Shown here one piece after another: positions 24,988-34,104 of a stretch of DNA of 64,000 bases (the first letter of the stretch is position 1; the number at the start of each line of letters is the position of its first letter). The notes beneath the pieces were generated by a model that had not been told where the DNA came from, ran no database searches, and worked only from the letters and a program-made list of their open reading frames with translations. Source of the stretch: Clostridium intestinale DSM 6191 (GTDB taxonomy: Bacteria; Bacillota; Clostridia; Clostridiales; Clostridiaceae); contig NZ_FQXU01000004.1 in NCBI RefSeq assembly GCF_900130055.1, positions 434,001-498,000 on the forward strand, given 5' to 3'. The translations under genes and the position numbers were made by a program.

Positions 24988-26745
24988 CTATCTATATTTT
25001 GCTATAAGATTATTCATATAATTTGCTATATCGTTCTCTAAATCATCTATTTCATTTAAATTGTCGTTTGGAATGTTATATTTCATCTTATATATTCTTT
25101 CTATTAGATCTCTATCCATTATTATAGCTATTGGTATTCCAAGCTTAACTGCTTTTACCCCTTGTTTATAAAAACTATTTATAACCTTTAGCATTTTATA
25201 TTGCTTATCTAGTGGTACATAGGTATCCACTGCATTATAAGCATTTTGCTGAAGGAATCCTACCTTTAAAGCTTTAGCAACTTCAATAATAAGTCTCTGA
25301 TCATCTGGAAGAACATCTTCACCAACTAACTTAACTATTTCCAAAAGTTTATCTTCTTCATACAATAGCTTAAGCATATCTGCTCTTAAGTTAAAAATAT
25401 CATCAGCTACATTTTCTTCATACCATTCTCTAAGTAATGGCAAGTATCCACTATAACTAGCTAACCAATTAATAGCTGGATAATGTCTTGCATAAGCAAG
25501 TTTTTTATCAAGGCCTAAAAAAGCTGATACAAATCGTTTGGTGTTTTGAGTAACTGGCTCTGAGAAATCTCCTCCTGCTGGCGAAACTGCTCCAATTACA
25601 GTTACAGATCCTTCTTCTTCATTTAATGTATCAACGTATCCTGCTCTCTCATAAAATTCTGCTATTCTTGAAGGTAAATAAGCTGGATATCCTTCCTCTG
25701 CTGGCATTTCCTCAAGTCTTCCTGAAATCTCTCTTAAGGCTTCTGCCCATCTTGATGTTGAATCTGCCATAATAGCTACATGATAACCCATGTCTCTAAA
25801 GTACTCAGCTAAAGTTATTCCAGTATAAATGCTGGCTTCTCTAGCTGCAACTGGCATATTAGATGTATTAGCTATCAAAATAGTTCTATTCATAAGTGCA
25901 AGATTAGTTCTAGGATCTATGAGCTTAGGAAAATCTTCTAATACCTCAGTCATTTCATTTCCACGTTCTCCACAGCCAATATAAACTATTATATCTGCAT
26001 CTGACCATTTAGCTAACTGATGTTGAGTCATTGTTTTCCCTGTTCCAAATCCACCTGGTATAGCACAGGTTCCACCTTTTGCAAGTGGAAAAAACATATC
26101 AATTATTCTTTGACCTGTTATTAAGGGTCTAAATATAGTCTTTTTCTCTTTAACAGGTCTTGGTTTTCTTACTGGCCAAAGCTGGTATAATTTAAGTTCA
26201 TGAACACCATCATTATTTTCTAGAGTGACTATTACCTCTTCTATATTATACTTTCCATTTGGTTTTATATCTTTAACTTTTCCTTGTAAATCTGGAGGAA
26301 CCATTAACTTATGGGTTATAGAAGGTGTTTCTTGAATTTCAGCATACACTTGACCTGCTTCTAGCTCATCACCAATATTAACCGTTACCTTTACTTCCCA
26401 AAGTTTTTCTTCATCTATAGATATAAGACCTATTCCTTCTGGTATAAATCCATCAGAATCTTCATTTATTTTCTCTAATGGCCTTTCTATTCCATCAAAA
26501 ATACTTCCCAATAACCCAGGTCCTAATTTTAATGAAAGTGGATTACCTGTGGAAATCACTTTTTCTCCTATTTTAAGTCCGCCTGTTTCTTCATAAACTT
26601 GAATGGTCGCAAAATCTTCTTCTAAAATAATTATTTCACCAATTAATTTTTTTGATCCTACAGTGACCATTTCTCTCATTTTAAAGCCTTTCATTCCCTC
26701 GGCTTTTATAACAGGACCATTGACTCCTATTATTCTACCTTCCAT
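24988..26745 (-). CDS. ntpA: V-type ATPase subunit A (catalytic)
   Basis: 585-aa catalytic subunit. Beta-barrel N-terminus (1-75) is followed by the V-specific bulge (about 110-200). Walker A is within AIPGGFGTGKTMTQ near residue 235. The MADSTSRWAEALREISGRLEEMPAEEGYPAYL block and the helical C-domain follow. Hydrolyses ATP to pump ions, or works in synthesis mode. AGGAGATGG site; 12 nt before subunit B. Confidence 0.96.
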   Translation of the reverse strand: MEGRIIGVNGPVIKAEGMKGFKMREMVTVGSKKLIGEIIILEEDFATIQVYEETGGLKIGEKVISTGNPLSLKLGPGLLGSIFDGIERPLEKINEDSDGFIPEGIGLISIDEEKLWEVKVTVNIGDELEAGQVYAEIQETPSITHKLMVPPDLQGKVKDIKPNGKYNIEEVIVTLENNDGVHELKLYQLWPVRKPRPVKEKKTIFRPLITGQRIIDMFFPLAKGGTCAIPGGFGTGKTMTQHQLAKWSDADIIVYIGCGERGNEMTEVLEDFPKLIDPRTNLALMNRTILIANTSNMPVAAREASIYTGITLAEYFRDMGYHVAIMADSTSRWAEALREISGRLEEMPAEEGYPAYLPSRIAEFYERAGYVDTLNEEEGSVTVIGAVSPAGGDFSEPVTQNTKRFVSAFLGLDKKLAYARHYPAINWLASYSGYLPLLREWYEENVADDIFNLRADMLKLLYEEDKLLEIVKLVGEDVLPDDQRLIIEVAKALKVGFLQQNAYNAVDTYVPLDKQYKMLKVINSFYKQGVKAVKLGIPIAIIMDRDLIERIYKMKYNIPNDNLNEIDDLENDIANYMNNLIAKYR

Positions 26746-26756
26746 AAAACCATCTC

Positions 26757-27368
26757 CTACGCTAACTTTTCCATAACCTTTATACCTATAAATTCTTTAC
26801 ATTCTTCTAACTTATAATAAAGACTATTATCAATTTTGAAGGTTTCTTTTTCGTCTTTCAATATTACCCCACCTATAAACTCCTCATTTGATGTTTCAAC
26901 CTTTATATCTATATGAGAATATTTATTTATAGCAGATTTAATATCTTCCTCAAATCTTTTATAATCCCTATCTAGAACAATAAGATTATATTTACCTTCC
27001 TCTAGCTCATCAAAAATACTTACTAACAAGGAAATAAAATAATTCTTATATTCTTTAGATGAAATAAAATATAAAAGCCTAGCCTTAACCTCTGATAAGG
27101 TATTATTGATTAATTCTTCCTTTATTGCTAATATGGCTTTTTGTTTATTAAGTTTCTCTTTTGCAATTATTTCATTAGCTTTAATATTGTATTTCTTATC
27201 TAAGCTAATTTTAATAGCTTTTCTAAGCTCATCTATTTTTTTCTTTTCTAAAGTTATTTTTTCCAAAGCTTTCTCATCAAAAGCTTTAAGCTTTTCTTCC
27301 TTTTCATCATTGACCTTATCATATATAACTTTAGAAAATAAATTTATCTTATCCTCAATTGTAGTCAT
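26757..27368 (-). CDS. ntpE: V-type ATPase subunit E (peripheral stalk)
   Basis: 203 aa, long charged N-terminal helix (about 1-95, rich in Lys/Glu) and a globular C-domain with NEEFIGGVILKDEKETFKIDNSL, the typical E-subunit signature. Dimerises with the small coiled-coil stalk subunit encoded first in the operon. GGGGG site; lies 11 nt before subunit A. Confidence 0.92.
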   Translation of the reverse strand: MTTIEDKINLFSKVIYDKVNDEKEEKLKAFDEKALEKITLEKKKIDELRKAIKISLDKKYNIKANEIIAKEKLNKQKAILAIKEELINNTLSEVKARLLYFISSKEYKNYFISLLVSIFDELEEGKYNLIVLDRDYKRFEEDIKSAINKYSHIDIKVETSNEEFIGGVILKDEKETFKIDNSLYYKLEECKEFIGIKVMEKLA

Positions 27369-27379
27369 AAATATACCCC

Positions 27380-27688
27380 CTAAATTTTAAGACCTATTGA
27401 CTCCTTTATGTATCTTAATATGGAGTCTTGTCCTTTATTAGATCCGTGTCTATCTGGAATTTCAATTATAAGCGGTTTATCCTTAGATAACTTTAACTTA
27501 TATACGTAATCATTAACCATAAGTGAGATTTTTTCTGTAATTATTATTATTCCTATATCATCAGTTTTCTTTAGTTCTTCAATTTTTTCTATTACCTCTT
27601 GTCTCTCTCTAATAATTACTCCATCAATTCCAGCCATCTTCATACCTATTAGGGTATCCCTATTATCACTAATTAGAAAGCTTCTCAT
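27380..27688 (-). CDS. ntpG: V-type ATPase subunit F (central stalk; NtpG in Enterococcus nomenclature)
   Basis: 102-aa small alpha/beta subunit. Begins MRSFLISDNRDTLIGMKMAGIDG and contains DDIGIIIITEKI and PLIIEIPDRHGS, the standard F-subunit pattern. Four more in-frame codons from a TTG exist upstream, but GAGGTG is spaced for the ATG at 27686-27688. Binds subunit D in the rotor. Confidence 0.92.
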   Translation of the reverse strand: MRSFLISDNRDTLIGMKMAGIDGVIIRERQEVIEKIEELKKTDDIGIIIITEKISLMVNDYVYKLKLSKDKPLIIEIPDRHGSNKGQDSILRYIKESIGLKI

Positions 27689-27738
27689 AACACACCTCAA
27701 ATATTTATTTATATAACATTTAATAAAATTTCTTTAAT

Positions 27739-27756
27739 GAAGCTAACTTAAGCTTC
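27739..27756 (-). other. Intercistronic hairpin between K and F subunit genes
   Basis: GAAGCT-loop-AGCTTC within the only sizeable gap (85 bp) of the V-ATPase operon, not followed by U's. It is placed where it could stabilise or process the mRNA to raise proteolipid output. Confidence 0.45.
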
Positions 27757-27773
27757 TACAGAATAGCGGTGTA

Positions 27774-28199
27774 TTATATTCTTGATAAAATCATTATGGA
27801 TATTATAAGTCCATATATAGCTATTCCTTCTCCAAGACCCACGTATATTAAGGTTTTTCCTAATATCTTAGGATCCTCTGATACTGCCCCAAGGGCAGAT
27901 GATCCTACGGCTCCAACAGCATAGCCAGCTCCAATAGTTGCAAGACCAGTTGATAATCCTGCTGCTATATAACCTAATCCTGCTGCAGGATTGTATGTAG
28001 CTACATCTGCTGCTGAAGCTATAGTTGGTATATTCATTACTAATGCAAAGGTCATTACAGGTAAAAATACACCTAAATTAACCTTTAGTGCTTTTTTAAC
28101 CTTGCTTTTTCCTGTTACTTCTTCTTTTCCTTGTTGAACAACTCCATATGTTATTGTTCCTATTACTATACAAAACGTTAAAATCAATAATATTATCAT
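27774..28199 (-). CDS. ntpK: V-type ATPase proteolipid subunit K (rotor ring)
   Basis: 141 aa. C-terminal hairpin (about 74-140) has the glycine-rich helix AAGLGYIAAGLSTGLATIGAGYAVG and an outer helix with the single ion-binding Glu in VGLGEGIAIYGLIIS. The N-terminal half has only two hydrophobic stretches (2-20, 45-67) with no Glu and none of the Gly pattern, and the second ends ASAA like a signal sequence. It lacks the paired Gln typical of the Na+-binding NtpK of Enterococcus, so H+ coupling is favoured but inferred. AGAGGTG site. Confidence 0.92.
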   Translation of the reverse strand: MIILLILTFCIVIGTITYGVVQQGKEEVTGKSKVKKALKVNLGVFLPVMTFALVMNIPTIASAADVATYNPAAGLGYIAAGLSTGLATIGAGYAVGAVGSSALGAVSEDPKILGKTLIYVGLGEGIAIYGLIISIMILSRI

Positions 28200-28231
28200 T
28201 TAATTACACCTCTTCTAATTATAAATTTTCA

Positions 28232-30199
28232 CTATTTAAAACTAACTTCTATCGGTTCAAAAAGAATTCCTCCACCATTATAATACTTACCAAAAAGTTC
28301 ATAATATTGAAGTCTTAATCCTTGAATAAATACAATAAGACCTTCAAGTCCTATTATTATTATGTTTCCAAGTATTAATATTAAAATTGAAGCTGCTCCA
28401 TTATTACTCATTTCTGCCATAGCAGAAAAGGCTACAAATAACCCAACATGGTTTAAAGCAAAGGCTCCTACTCTTATAAAAGAAACAGTATTAGAAAACA
28501 TTGATAATATTGTTTCTATTACTTCAAAACTTGCTTCTATAAAATAATCTTTAGCACCATCATTAAATAGCACTTTTTTACCAGTAATCTTATTAGCTAA
28601 CGGTTGTTTTAAAAGTATAAGTATCAAACACAAAATTAAAAAAATAATTACAGTAAATGTTGGTAATACATTTGTATTTGATAATTTATCTGCTACTAAT
28701 AGAAGTACTCCAACATAAAAAATAAAGCCCATCAATCCTTCTTTTCCAAAAATCCCATGTTCTATATCTTTTATTTTTAATTTATTTATAATCCCAAGTA
28801 CAAACCCGATTAACAAAAAGACACACCCAAAAATTACGGCTGCAACTAACATATCGTTTATTTCTTCCATAGGTCTTATTAGTACTGCATTAATAATATG
28901 CTCAGATCCAAATATGCTTCCATACAAAAATCCAAATATAGTGGAGCTGATCCCAAGGGTTTCTAATACCCCTCCCAAATTAACTCTTTTTAGCTTAATT
29001 CTTAAATATATCCCTGCTATAAATAGCACTATTCCCTGACCTACATCTCCAAACATAGCCCCAAACATCAATGTATAAGTTATAGCTAAAAATAAGGTAG
29101 GATCTATCTCATGGTAATTAGGTACCCCATACATTCCTACTATACTTTGAAATGGTCTTATAAATCTATTGTTCTTTAACTTTGTAGGTGGAATAATATT
29201 TTCATTGTTAAGCTCATTTGTATTTTTTATTATTACTAATATTTTTTCTTCAAATCCTTCTAAAATCTTTTCCAAGTCCTTTATATTGCTTTTAGGTATC
29301 CACCCAGAAGTATAAAAGAACTCCTGTGTACAAGCTGACATTTTTTTTATTTCGCCTGCTTTAAGTTCAAGCTCGTAACTATTTTTTAAAACCCCTATAA
29401 TTTTATGATTAGTCTTAAAAAAATCCTTTAGGCCAGTTTCTATATCTCTTATAGATGAGTTTACACTATTCATCTCATTGTTTATAATTTCTAAAACCTC
29501 GCTAGGTGTACCTTCATAATGATTAGGAATTTCTATTTCTTCACAATTAGCAGATTTAAAAATTCGCTCTGCCTCAATCACTAATAATAATGGAGTAAAC
29601 GATATAAATATAGTGAAATCTTTCTGTTTACAAATACTTTGGATTACTGAAGGTATATTCTCATAGTTAGCTTTAAGTTTAATCATATTTTCATTTTTAA
29701 CCTTATATAATCCAACTTTAAAATTCTTCATGGAATATAAATCTTCTATAACTATAGATGAATCTTTCAAAAATTCAACAACCTCATGAGTATGCTTTAG
29801 ATATTGTTTTTTATCTATTAAATCTTCTAATTGCTTTTTTAATATCTCATAAGTTGTGTATATATTCCCAAAAGTCTCCTCAACTTTATTTATATTGAAC
29901 TCTATATCTTTACTTGGTTTATTATAAACTTCATATTCTTTTTGCTTCTCTAATAGTTCATTAACTTTTTTATAACTTACTCCAATGTCATTATCATAAA
30001 TATATGGTCTTATATAACCTACATCAATTAAAGCCTCTATATTATCTTCTGAAGTCTTTAAAGAAAAGTCTGATGTATTTATCTCTTGTAAAGCACTTAT
30101 AGGTTGCATAAATCCACTTAACGCTAGAAGCTTAGTTAACTTATCAAAATCAGAAAAAGCTCCAACTAAATTGGCCATGTACATTTTTTCAATAGCCAA
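28232..30199 (-). CDS. ntpI: V-type ATPase subunit I (membrane stator, a-subunit)
   Basis: 655 aa. Cytosolic N-half (about 1-335) with coiled coils, then about seven or eight membrane helices. FGAMFGDVGQG (around 385) and the C-terminal VSFIRVGAFALNHVGL, containing the essential Arg of the half-channel, identify it. Starts at TTG (30197-30199) with GGAGG 7 nt upstream. Works with the K ring to translocate ions. Confidence 0.94.
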   Translation of the reverse strand: MAIEKMYMANLVGAFSDFDKLTKLLALSGFMQPISALQEINTSDFSLKTSEDNIEALIDVGYIRPYIYDNDIGVSYKKVNELLEKQKEYEVYNKPSKDIEFNINKVEETFGNIYTTYEILKKQLEDLIDKKQYLKHTHEVVEFLKDSSIVIEDLYSMKNFKVGLYKVKNENMIKLKANYENIPSVIQSICKQKDFTIFISFTPLLLVIEAERIFKSANCEEIEIPNHYEGTPSEVLEIINNEMNSVNSSIRDIETGLKDFFKTNHKIIGVLKNSYELELKAGEIKKMSACTQEFFYTSGWIPKSNIKDLEKILEGFEEKILVIIKNTNELNNENIIPPTKLKNNRFIRPFQSIVGMYGVPNYHEIDPTLFLAITYTLMFGAMFGDVGQGIVLFIAGIYLRIKLKRVNLGGVLETLGISSTIFGFLYGSIFGSEHIINAVLIRPMEEINDMLVAAVIFGCVFLLIGFVLGIINKLKIKDIEHGIFGKEGLMGFIFYVGVLLLVADKLSNTNVLPTFTVIIFLILCLILILLKQPLANKITGKKVLFNDGAKDYFIEASFEVIETILSMFSNTVSFIRVGAFALNHVGLFVAFSAMAEMSNNGAASILILILGNIIIIGLEGLIVFIQGLRLQYYELFGKYYNGGGILFEPIEVSFK

Positions 30200-30214
30200 A
30201 ACCTCACCTCCAAA

Positions 30215-31252
30215 TTACAAGCTTACTGAAACATAATTCATAGCATTATTATCCCCATAGTATCTCTTTTGTTCTACAATTGAAACTATATCTTTCATCT
30301 CTATCCTATACAGGTTTAAATAGCTCATAAGCATTCCAAAATTCTGCTTATTTTCTTTTAAATACTTACCATAATATTTTTTTTCATACTCCCTTTCTCT
30401 TTTCTCAATAGTTTTAGTCTCATCTTGCTCGTAAATATACCCATATTTTGTGTTTCTTATAATATCATGAAACTCCTCTCCATTTTTTGCATAACATAAA
30501 AGTTTAATCTTCTCTTTCGAAAGCTTAAACCCATCATAAATAGTATAATTAAAAAGCTCTTCTGAACTTAAATTGAAGAATTTTTTCCCTCTATAAATCC
30601 AGCTTAAATTTAAAAGATCACCTTCTAAACCTATTATTTCATCTATAATTTCTCTATTTTCTTTATCTAAATGTTTAAGTTCTTTTCTTATATTAGAAAA
30701 ATAGATAAAATCTAATTCAGTTTCAATTCTAAATAATCCATTCACATCTATATCTTTTATAAGATTTTTTATACTTTTATAATAAATAGTCTCTTTTAAT
30801 CGTTCAATCAGCACATTTAAGTCTTTTGAATCTAGTAGATATGAGTAATCTAAAGTGCTTAAAGAACTTCTAGCTATCAAAGTCCTCTCTATTTCTTCTT
30901 TAGATCTACCTATATACTTCCCTCTAATTATTATTTTTAAGTCCTCTATTTCCCACTTCAAAAAAAGATTCTTAATGAATTTTCTATATTCTCCACTAAA
31001 GTAACTAATAAATTTATTATGTATAGATACATAATGTCTATATAAAATTATTTCTAATTCTCCTCTATTTATTTTGTCAAGATCATACTGTTTCAACACT
31101 TCTCCATAATAAGTATTTTCTTTTAAAATGGTTAATACATCTTTAAACCCTTTGCTATTAAGCAGCTGATAATATTGATTCTTCTTTAACATTTTTCCTT
31201 TTAAGGTCTTTATCTTTGAATTTACAGCACTAAATTTAACTATATTCCCCAT
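30215..31252 (-). CDS. ntpC: V-type ATPase subunit C (rotor-ring adaptor, d-subunit)
   Basis: 345 aa, helical. MGNIVKFSAVNSKIKTLKGKML ... YYQLLNSKGFKDVLTIL and the LKIIIRGKYIGRS pattern fit V/A-type subunit C, the socket joining the central stalk to the K ring. It has fewer conserved residues than A or B, as normal. GAGGCAAT site overlapping the preceding stop region. Confidence 0.9.
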   Translation of the reverse strand: MGNIVKFSAVNSKIKTLKGKMLKKNQYYQLLNSKGFKDVLTILKENTYYGEVLKQYDLDKINRGELEIILYRHYVSIHNKFISYFSGEYRKFIKNLFLKWEIEDLKIIIRGKYIGRSKEEIERTLIARSSLSTLDYSYLLDSKDLNVLIERLKETIYYKSIKNLIKDIDVNGLFRIETELDFIYFSNIRKELKHLDKENREIIDEIIGLEGDLLNLSWIYRGKKFFNLSSEELFNYTIYDGFKLSKEKIKLLCYAKNGEEFHDIIRNTKYGYIYEQDETKTIEKREREYEKKYYGKYLKENKQNFGMLMSYLNLYRIEMKDIVSIVEQKRYYGDNNAMNYVSVSL

Positions 31253-31261
31253 ATCATTGCC

Positions 31262-31564
31262 TCATAATGAATTAATTATTTTTAGAAAAACTTCATTTAC
31301 TATTTGATCAGAGGTCTCAGCATATTTATTTTTAATTAATTCTATAGATTCTTCTTTTTCTTTAGAAATTGACTTTGCTTTTTCCTCTGCAACCCCAAGT
31401 TTCTCATTCATTATATCCTCTCGTATTTTCTTTTCTTCAATGACCCATTCTTGCCTAAGTTCATTAATATTTTTTTCTAATTCCATCTCTTTTTCTATCA
31501 ATAGTTTCTCTATTCCTTGGCGATAAGTTTCAGCATCTTTGTCAATACTAATAATTTTATTCAT
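31262..31564 (-). CDS. V-type ATPase small coiled-coil peripheral-stalk subunit (G/H type)
   Basis: 100 aa, almost entirely charged helix (IEKLLIEKEMELEKNINEL ... EEKKIREDIMNEKLGVAEEKAKSISKEK), as expected for the partner of subunit E. First gene of the operon. The frame is open to 31648. The ATG at 31562-31564 has GGAG, while a TTG at 31574-31576 sits behind a perfect AAGGAGG and would add MEFV; either could be used. Confidence 0.82.
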   Translation of the reverse strand: MNKIISIDKDAETYRQGIEKLLIEKEMELEKNINELRQEWVIEEKKIREDIMNEKLGVAEEKAKSISKEKEESIELIKNKYAETSDQIVNEVFLKIINSL

Positions 31565-31628
31565 TACAAACTCCAAATTATTGACCTCCTTGATTTTATA
31601 TCTCTGCTTATAATATACATTTATGTAT

Positions 31629-31657
31629 ATTATAATGACTTTTAGCACCTCTGTCCA
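31629..31657 (-). promoter_or_regulatory. Putative promoter of the V-ATPase operon
   Basis: Minus strand TGGACA (31657-31652), 17-bp spacer, TATAAT (31634-31629), about 65 nt upstream of the first start codon. Confidence 0.6.
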
Positions 31658-31769
31658 AATCTGATCTTTATACTATATTGAAGCAATTGCGATATAAATT
31701 GTAGTTTATACAAAAATTCAAAGTATTTTAATATAATTTACTGAAAATTCATCTTATTAAGAATTTTCG

Positions 31770-31814
31770 TAAAAAAAGCTCTGTTCCTACTAAATAAGAA
31801 ACAGAGCTTTTTTA
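31770..31814 (-). terminator. Terminator of the radical SAM gene
   Basis: AAAAAGCTCTGTT / AACAGAGCTTTTTT with T-rich flanks on both strands. Confidence 0.88.
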
Positions 31815-33518
31815 TTATATTAAATCTTTCTCTTTAATAATTTTAGTAACATCTATAAAATTATTAAAATCTCTTTCATCAAAAATTAAATAACAATCAT
31901 CTTCTTTTATTACATCATTATTAACAAAACCAATTATATCTATACTAAACTTTTCTATATGATAACTATCATAATCTAACTCAATTATTTTGTTTCGTTT
32001 AGCTTCCTTTATATTTTTTTCTAAATCTTTATTAACTTCTCTTATAAGAAAATCAGGCAGCCATCTTTTTTTATTAAAACACAAATAATCATATTTTATT
32101 ATTTCTTTTAAAATTCTTTCTTCTTTATCCTGCATTTTATCATTATAAAAATCTAGAAATACCTTGTAATATTCTACACTTCCTATATTTCTATTAAAAT
32201 ATCCTTTTTCCTCAAAAAAGTTTCCGAGCTCTTTAAAGAAGTCAAAAGGTGTTTCGAATCTAGGTATTAGATATTTTAATATATTTGAAAACTTTCCTGA
32301 ATTATTGTACTTATCAACCATCTCATCTATTTTTTTAAGTTCTAATATTTCAAAATAATTTATGTATGATGTCTTTAAAACTTCATATGGAGGATAAGGT
32401 GAATATTCAATACCCCATTCTTCTGCTTCAATTCTCATATCTGACCCTCTTAAAAGTTTTAAAAACCCTAGCTGCACCATTTCAACTCCAAGGTTATATA
32501 CATCATTAAAGGATTTTTTAAAGGATTCATAATCTTCCCCAGATAGTCCTGCTATTAGGTCTAAATGTTGATGAATATTATCTCCTTTTTTTATTTCAAC
32601 TACCTTTTCCTTAATGTCTTCAAATGTTATTGTTCTATTTATATTTTTTAATATTTGTGGATTGGTGGTTTGAACTCCAACCTCTAGTTGAAATCTTCCT
32701 TTTGGTGCTGTGTTTAAAAGTTTTATCTCATCATCTTTTAATATATCTGCTGATACCTCAAAATGAAATCTTGTCTTAGTATCTGAATTAATTAAAAAAC
32801 TCCAAATCTCCATAACAAATTTATGATTGCAGTTAAATGTTCTATCTACAAATTTAACTAACCTAACCTTTTTATCCATAAAAAATTGCAGTTCTTTTTT
32901 AACTCTTTCAGTATCTAAAAATCTTACTCCATGAATAGTAGAGCTTAAGCAATATTTACAAGAAAATGGACATCCTCTACTAGCTTCATAATAAACCATC
33001 TTATCTTCAAGATTATCTTCATCAGAATAGGGAAATATTATGTCATTCATGTTCATAAGCTTTCTTTCCCCATTAAAATAAACTTCTCCATCTTTTTTGA
33101 AATATAAGCCTTTTATTTTACTTAAATGTAACTCTCCTAATTTATATAAAACAAAATCTCTATAAGTTTCTTCCCCTTCTCCTGATATTATGTAGTCCAC
33201 TTTATTGTTTTGAAAGAAACCTTCGCTATCATAAGATACTTCTGGCCCGCCATATAATATTTCTATATTTTCATCAACTCTTTTTATAAGTTCAGTTAAT
33301 CTCTCTACATACTCTAAATTCCATATATATGCTGAAAAAGCTACAACATCTGGTTTTTCCTTAATTATTTCTTTTAATATATTTTCAACTCTATCATTTA
33401 TAGTGACTTCTTTTATTACTGCCTCATAATTTAAGTCCAGTGTAAAAGACCTCAGGTATCTCACTGCTAGATTGCTGTGGATGAATTGAGAGTTTATTGC
33501 TAGCAATAGTATCTTCAT
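31815..33518 (-). CDS. B12-binding-domain radical SAM protein (DUF4080 type)
   Basis: 567 aa. An N-terminal cobalamin-binding-like Rossmann domain (about 1-130: MKILLLAINSQFIHSNLAVRYL, IEILYGGPEVSYD, DYIISGEGE) is followed by a radical SAM barrel with ASRGCPFSCKYCLSS (Cys-x3-Cys-x2-Cys) near 185. The C-terminal ~200 residues match DUF4080-type tails. Substrate unknown; family members modify small molecules, tRNA or lipids. Its first 95 nt overlap the upstream methyltransferase-like gene in another frame. AAGGAAG site. Confidence 0.85.
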   Translation of the reverse strand: MKILLLAINSQFIHSNLAVRYLRSFTLDLNYEAVIKEVTINDRVENILKEIIKEKPDVVAFSAYIWNLEYVERLTELIKRVDENIEILYGGPEVSYDSEGFFQNNKVDYIISGEGEETYRDFVLYKLGELHLSKIKGLYFKKDGEVYFNGERKLMNMNDIIFPYSDEDNLEDKMVYYEASRGCPFSCKYCLSSTIHGVRFLDTERVKKELQFFMDKKVRLVKFVDRTFNCNHKFVMEIWSFLINSDTKTRFHFEVSADILKDDEIKLLNTAPKGRFQLEVGVQTTNPQILKNINRTITFEDIKEKVVEIKKGDNIHQHLDLIAGLSGEDYESFKKSFNDVYNLGVEMVQLGFLKLLRGSDMRIEAEEWGIEYSPYPPYEVLKTSYINYFEILELKKIDEMVDKYNNSGKFSNILKYLIPRFETPFDFFKELGNFFEEKGYFNRNIGSVEYYKVFLDFYNDKMQDKEERILKEIIKYDYLCFNKKRWLPDFLIREVNKDLEKNIKEAKRNKIIELDYDSYHIEKFSIDIIGFVNNDVIKEDDCYLIFDERDFNNFIDVTKIIKEKDLI

Positions 33519-34023
33519 TTGTATTACTTCCTTTCTGTTTCTTAGCCTTTATATAGTAAACATCTTCCCATACTTTAGTTTCTTGTATTTCAAAGTATTT
33601 TTCAAGTGTTTTTTTCCCGTCTTCTTCTCCCCATTCCTTTAAGAAGTTAATATCCCTTAAAGTAAACTCCTTAATCTTATCTCCTGGAAGTATAACTCTT
33701 AATTTATTTTTATATATTTGATTTTTATATTTTATCATATCCCATAAAAATATTTCACCATCTTCTTTAATAAGGGGATATATTTCATTTAACATATTCT
33801 CTCGTTCTTTTTGTGTATTTATTTTACCTAAAGAAAAAAATAATACGCATGTATCGTATTCAAAAGTTCCCATAGCTTTAGAATCATCCACATAATCTAC
33901 AGCTACTTCTTCATCTAAAAACTTTTTAATATTATATATTATTCCGTAATTTTCTCCTCCAACATCTAATATATTTCCTTCAAAATTAACATCATTCATA
34001 TTTAAAACTATTGTTTTATTCAT
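33424..34023 (-). CDS. SAM-methyltransferase-like protein overlapping the radical SAM gene
   Basis: 199 aa. NILDVGGENYGIIYNIKKFL resembles the SAM-binding motif I (DxGxGxG), followed by VAVDYVDDS, YDTCVLFFSL and LIKEDGEIFLWDMI, consistent with a small class I methyltransferase. Motifs are degenerate, so activity is uncertain. The last ~30 residues (from about NEDTIASNKL) are encoded within the radical SAM ORF in a shifted frame, look non-conserved in character, and may be a read-past extension. AGGTGGGG site. Confidence 0.65.
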   Translation of the reverse strand: MNKTIVLNMNDVNFEGNILDVGGENYGIIYNIKKFLDEEVAVDYVDDSKAMGTFEYDTCVLFFSLGKINTQKERENMLNEIYPLIKEDGEIFLWDMIKYKNQIYKNKLRVILPGDKIKEFTLRDINFLKEWGEEDGKKTLEKYFEIQETKVWEDVYYIKAKKQKGSNTNEDTIASNKLSIHPQQSSSEIPEVFYTGLKL

Positions 34024-34071
34024 AAAACCCCACCTATTTTACATTATATACCATTTAATATTCTATAAATA

Positions 34072-34104
34072 AAAAAAAATCCCTCCTTAATTGGAAGAAT
34101 TTTT
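34072..34104 (-). terminator. Terminator of the PLC-like gene
   Basis: Minus strand AATTCTTCC / GGAGGGATT (two G-U pairs) then T9. Overlaps the stop codon. Confidence 0.75.
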
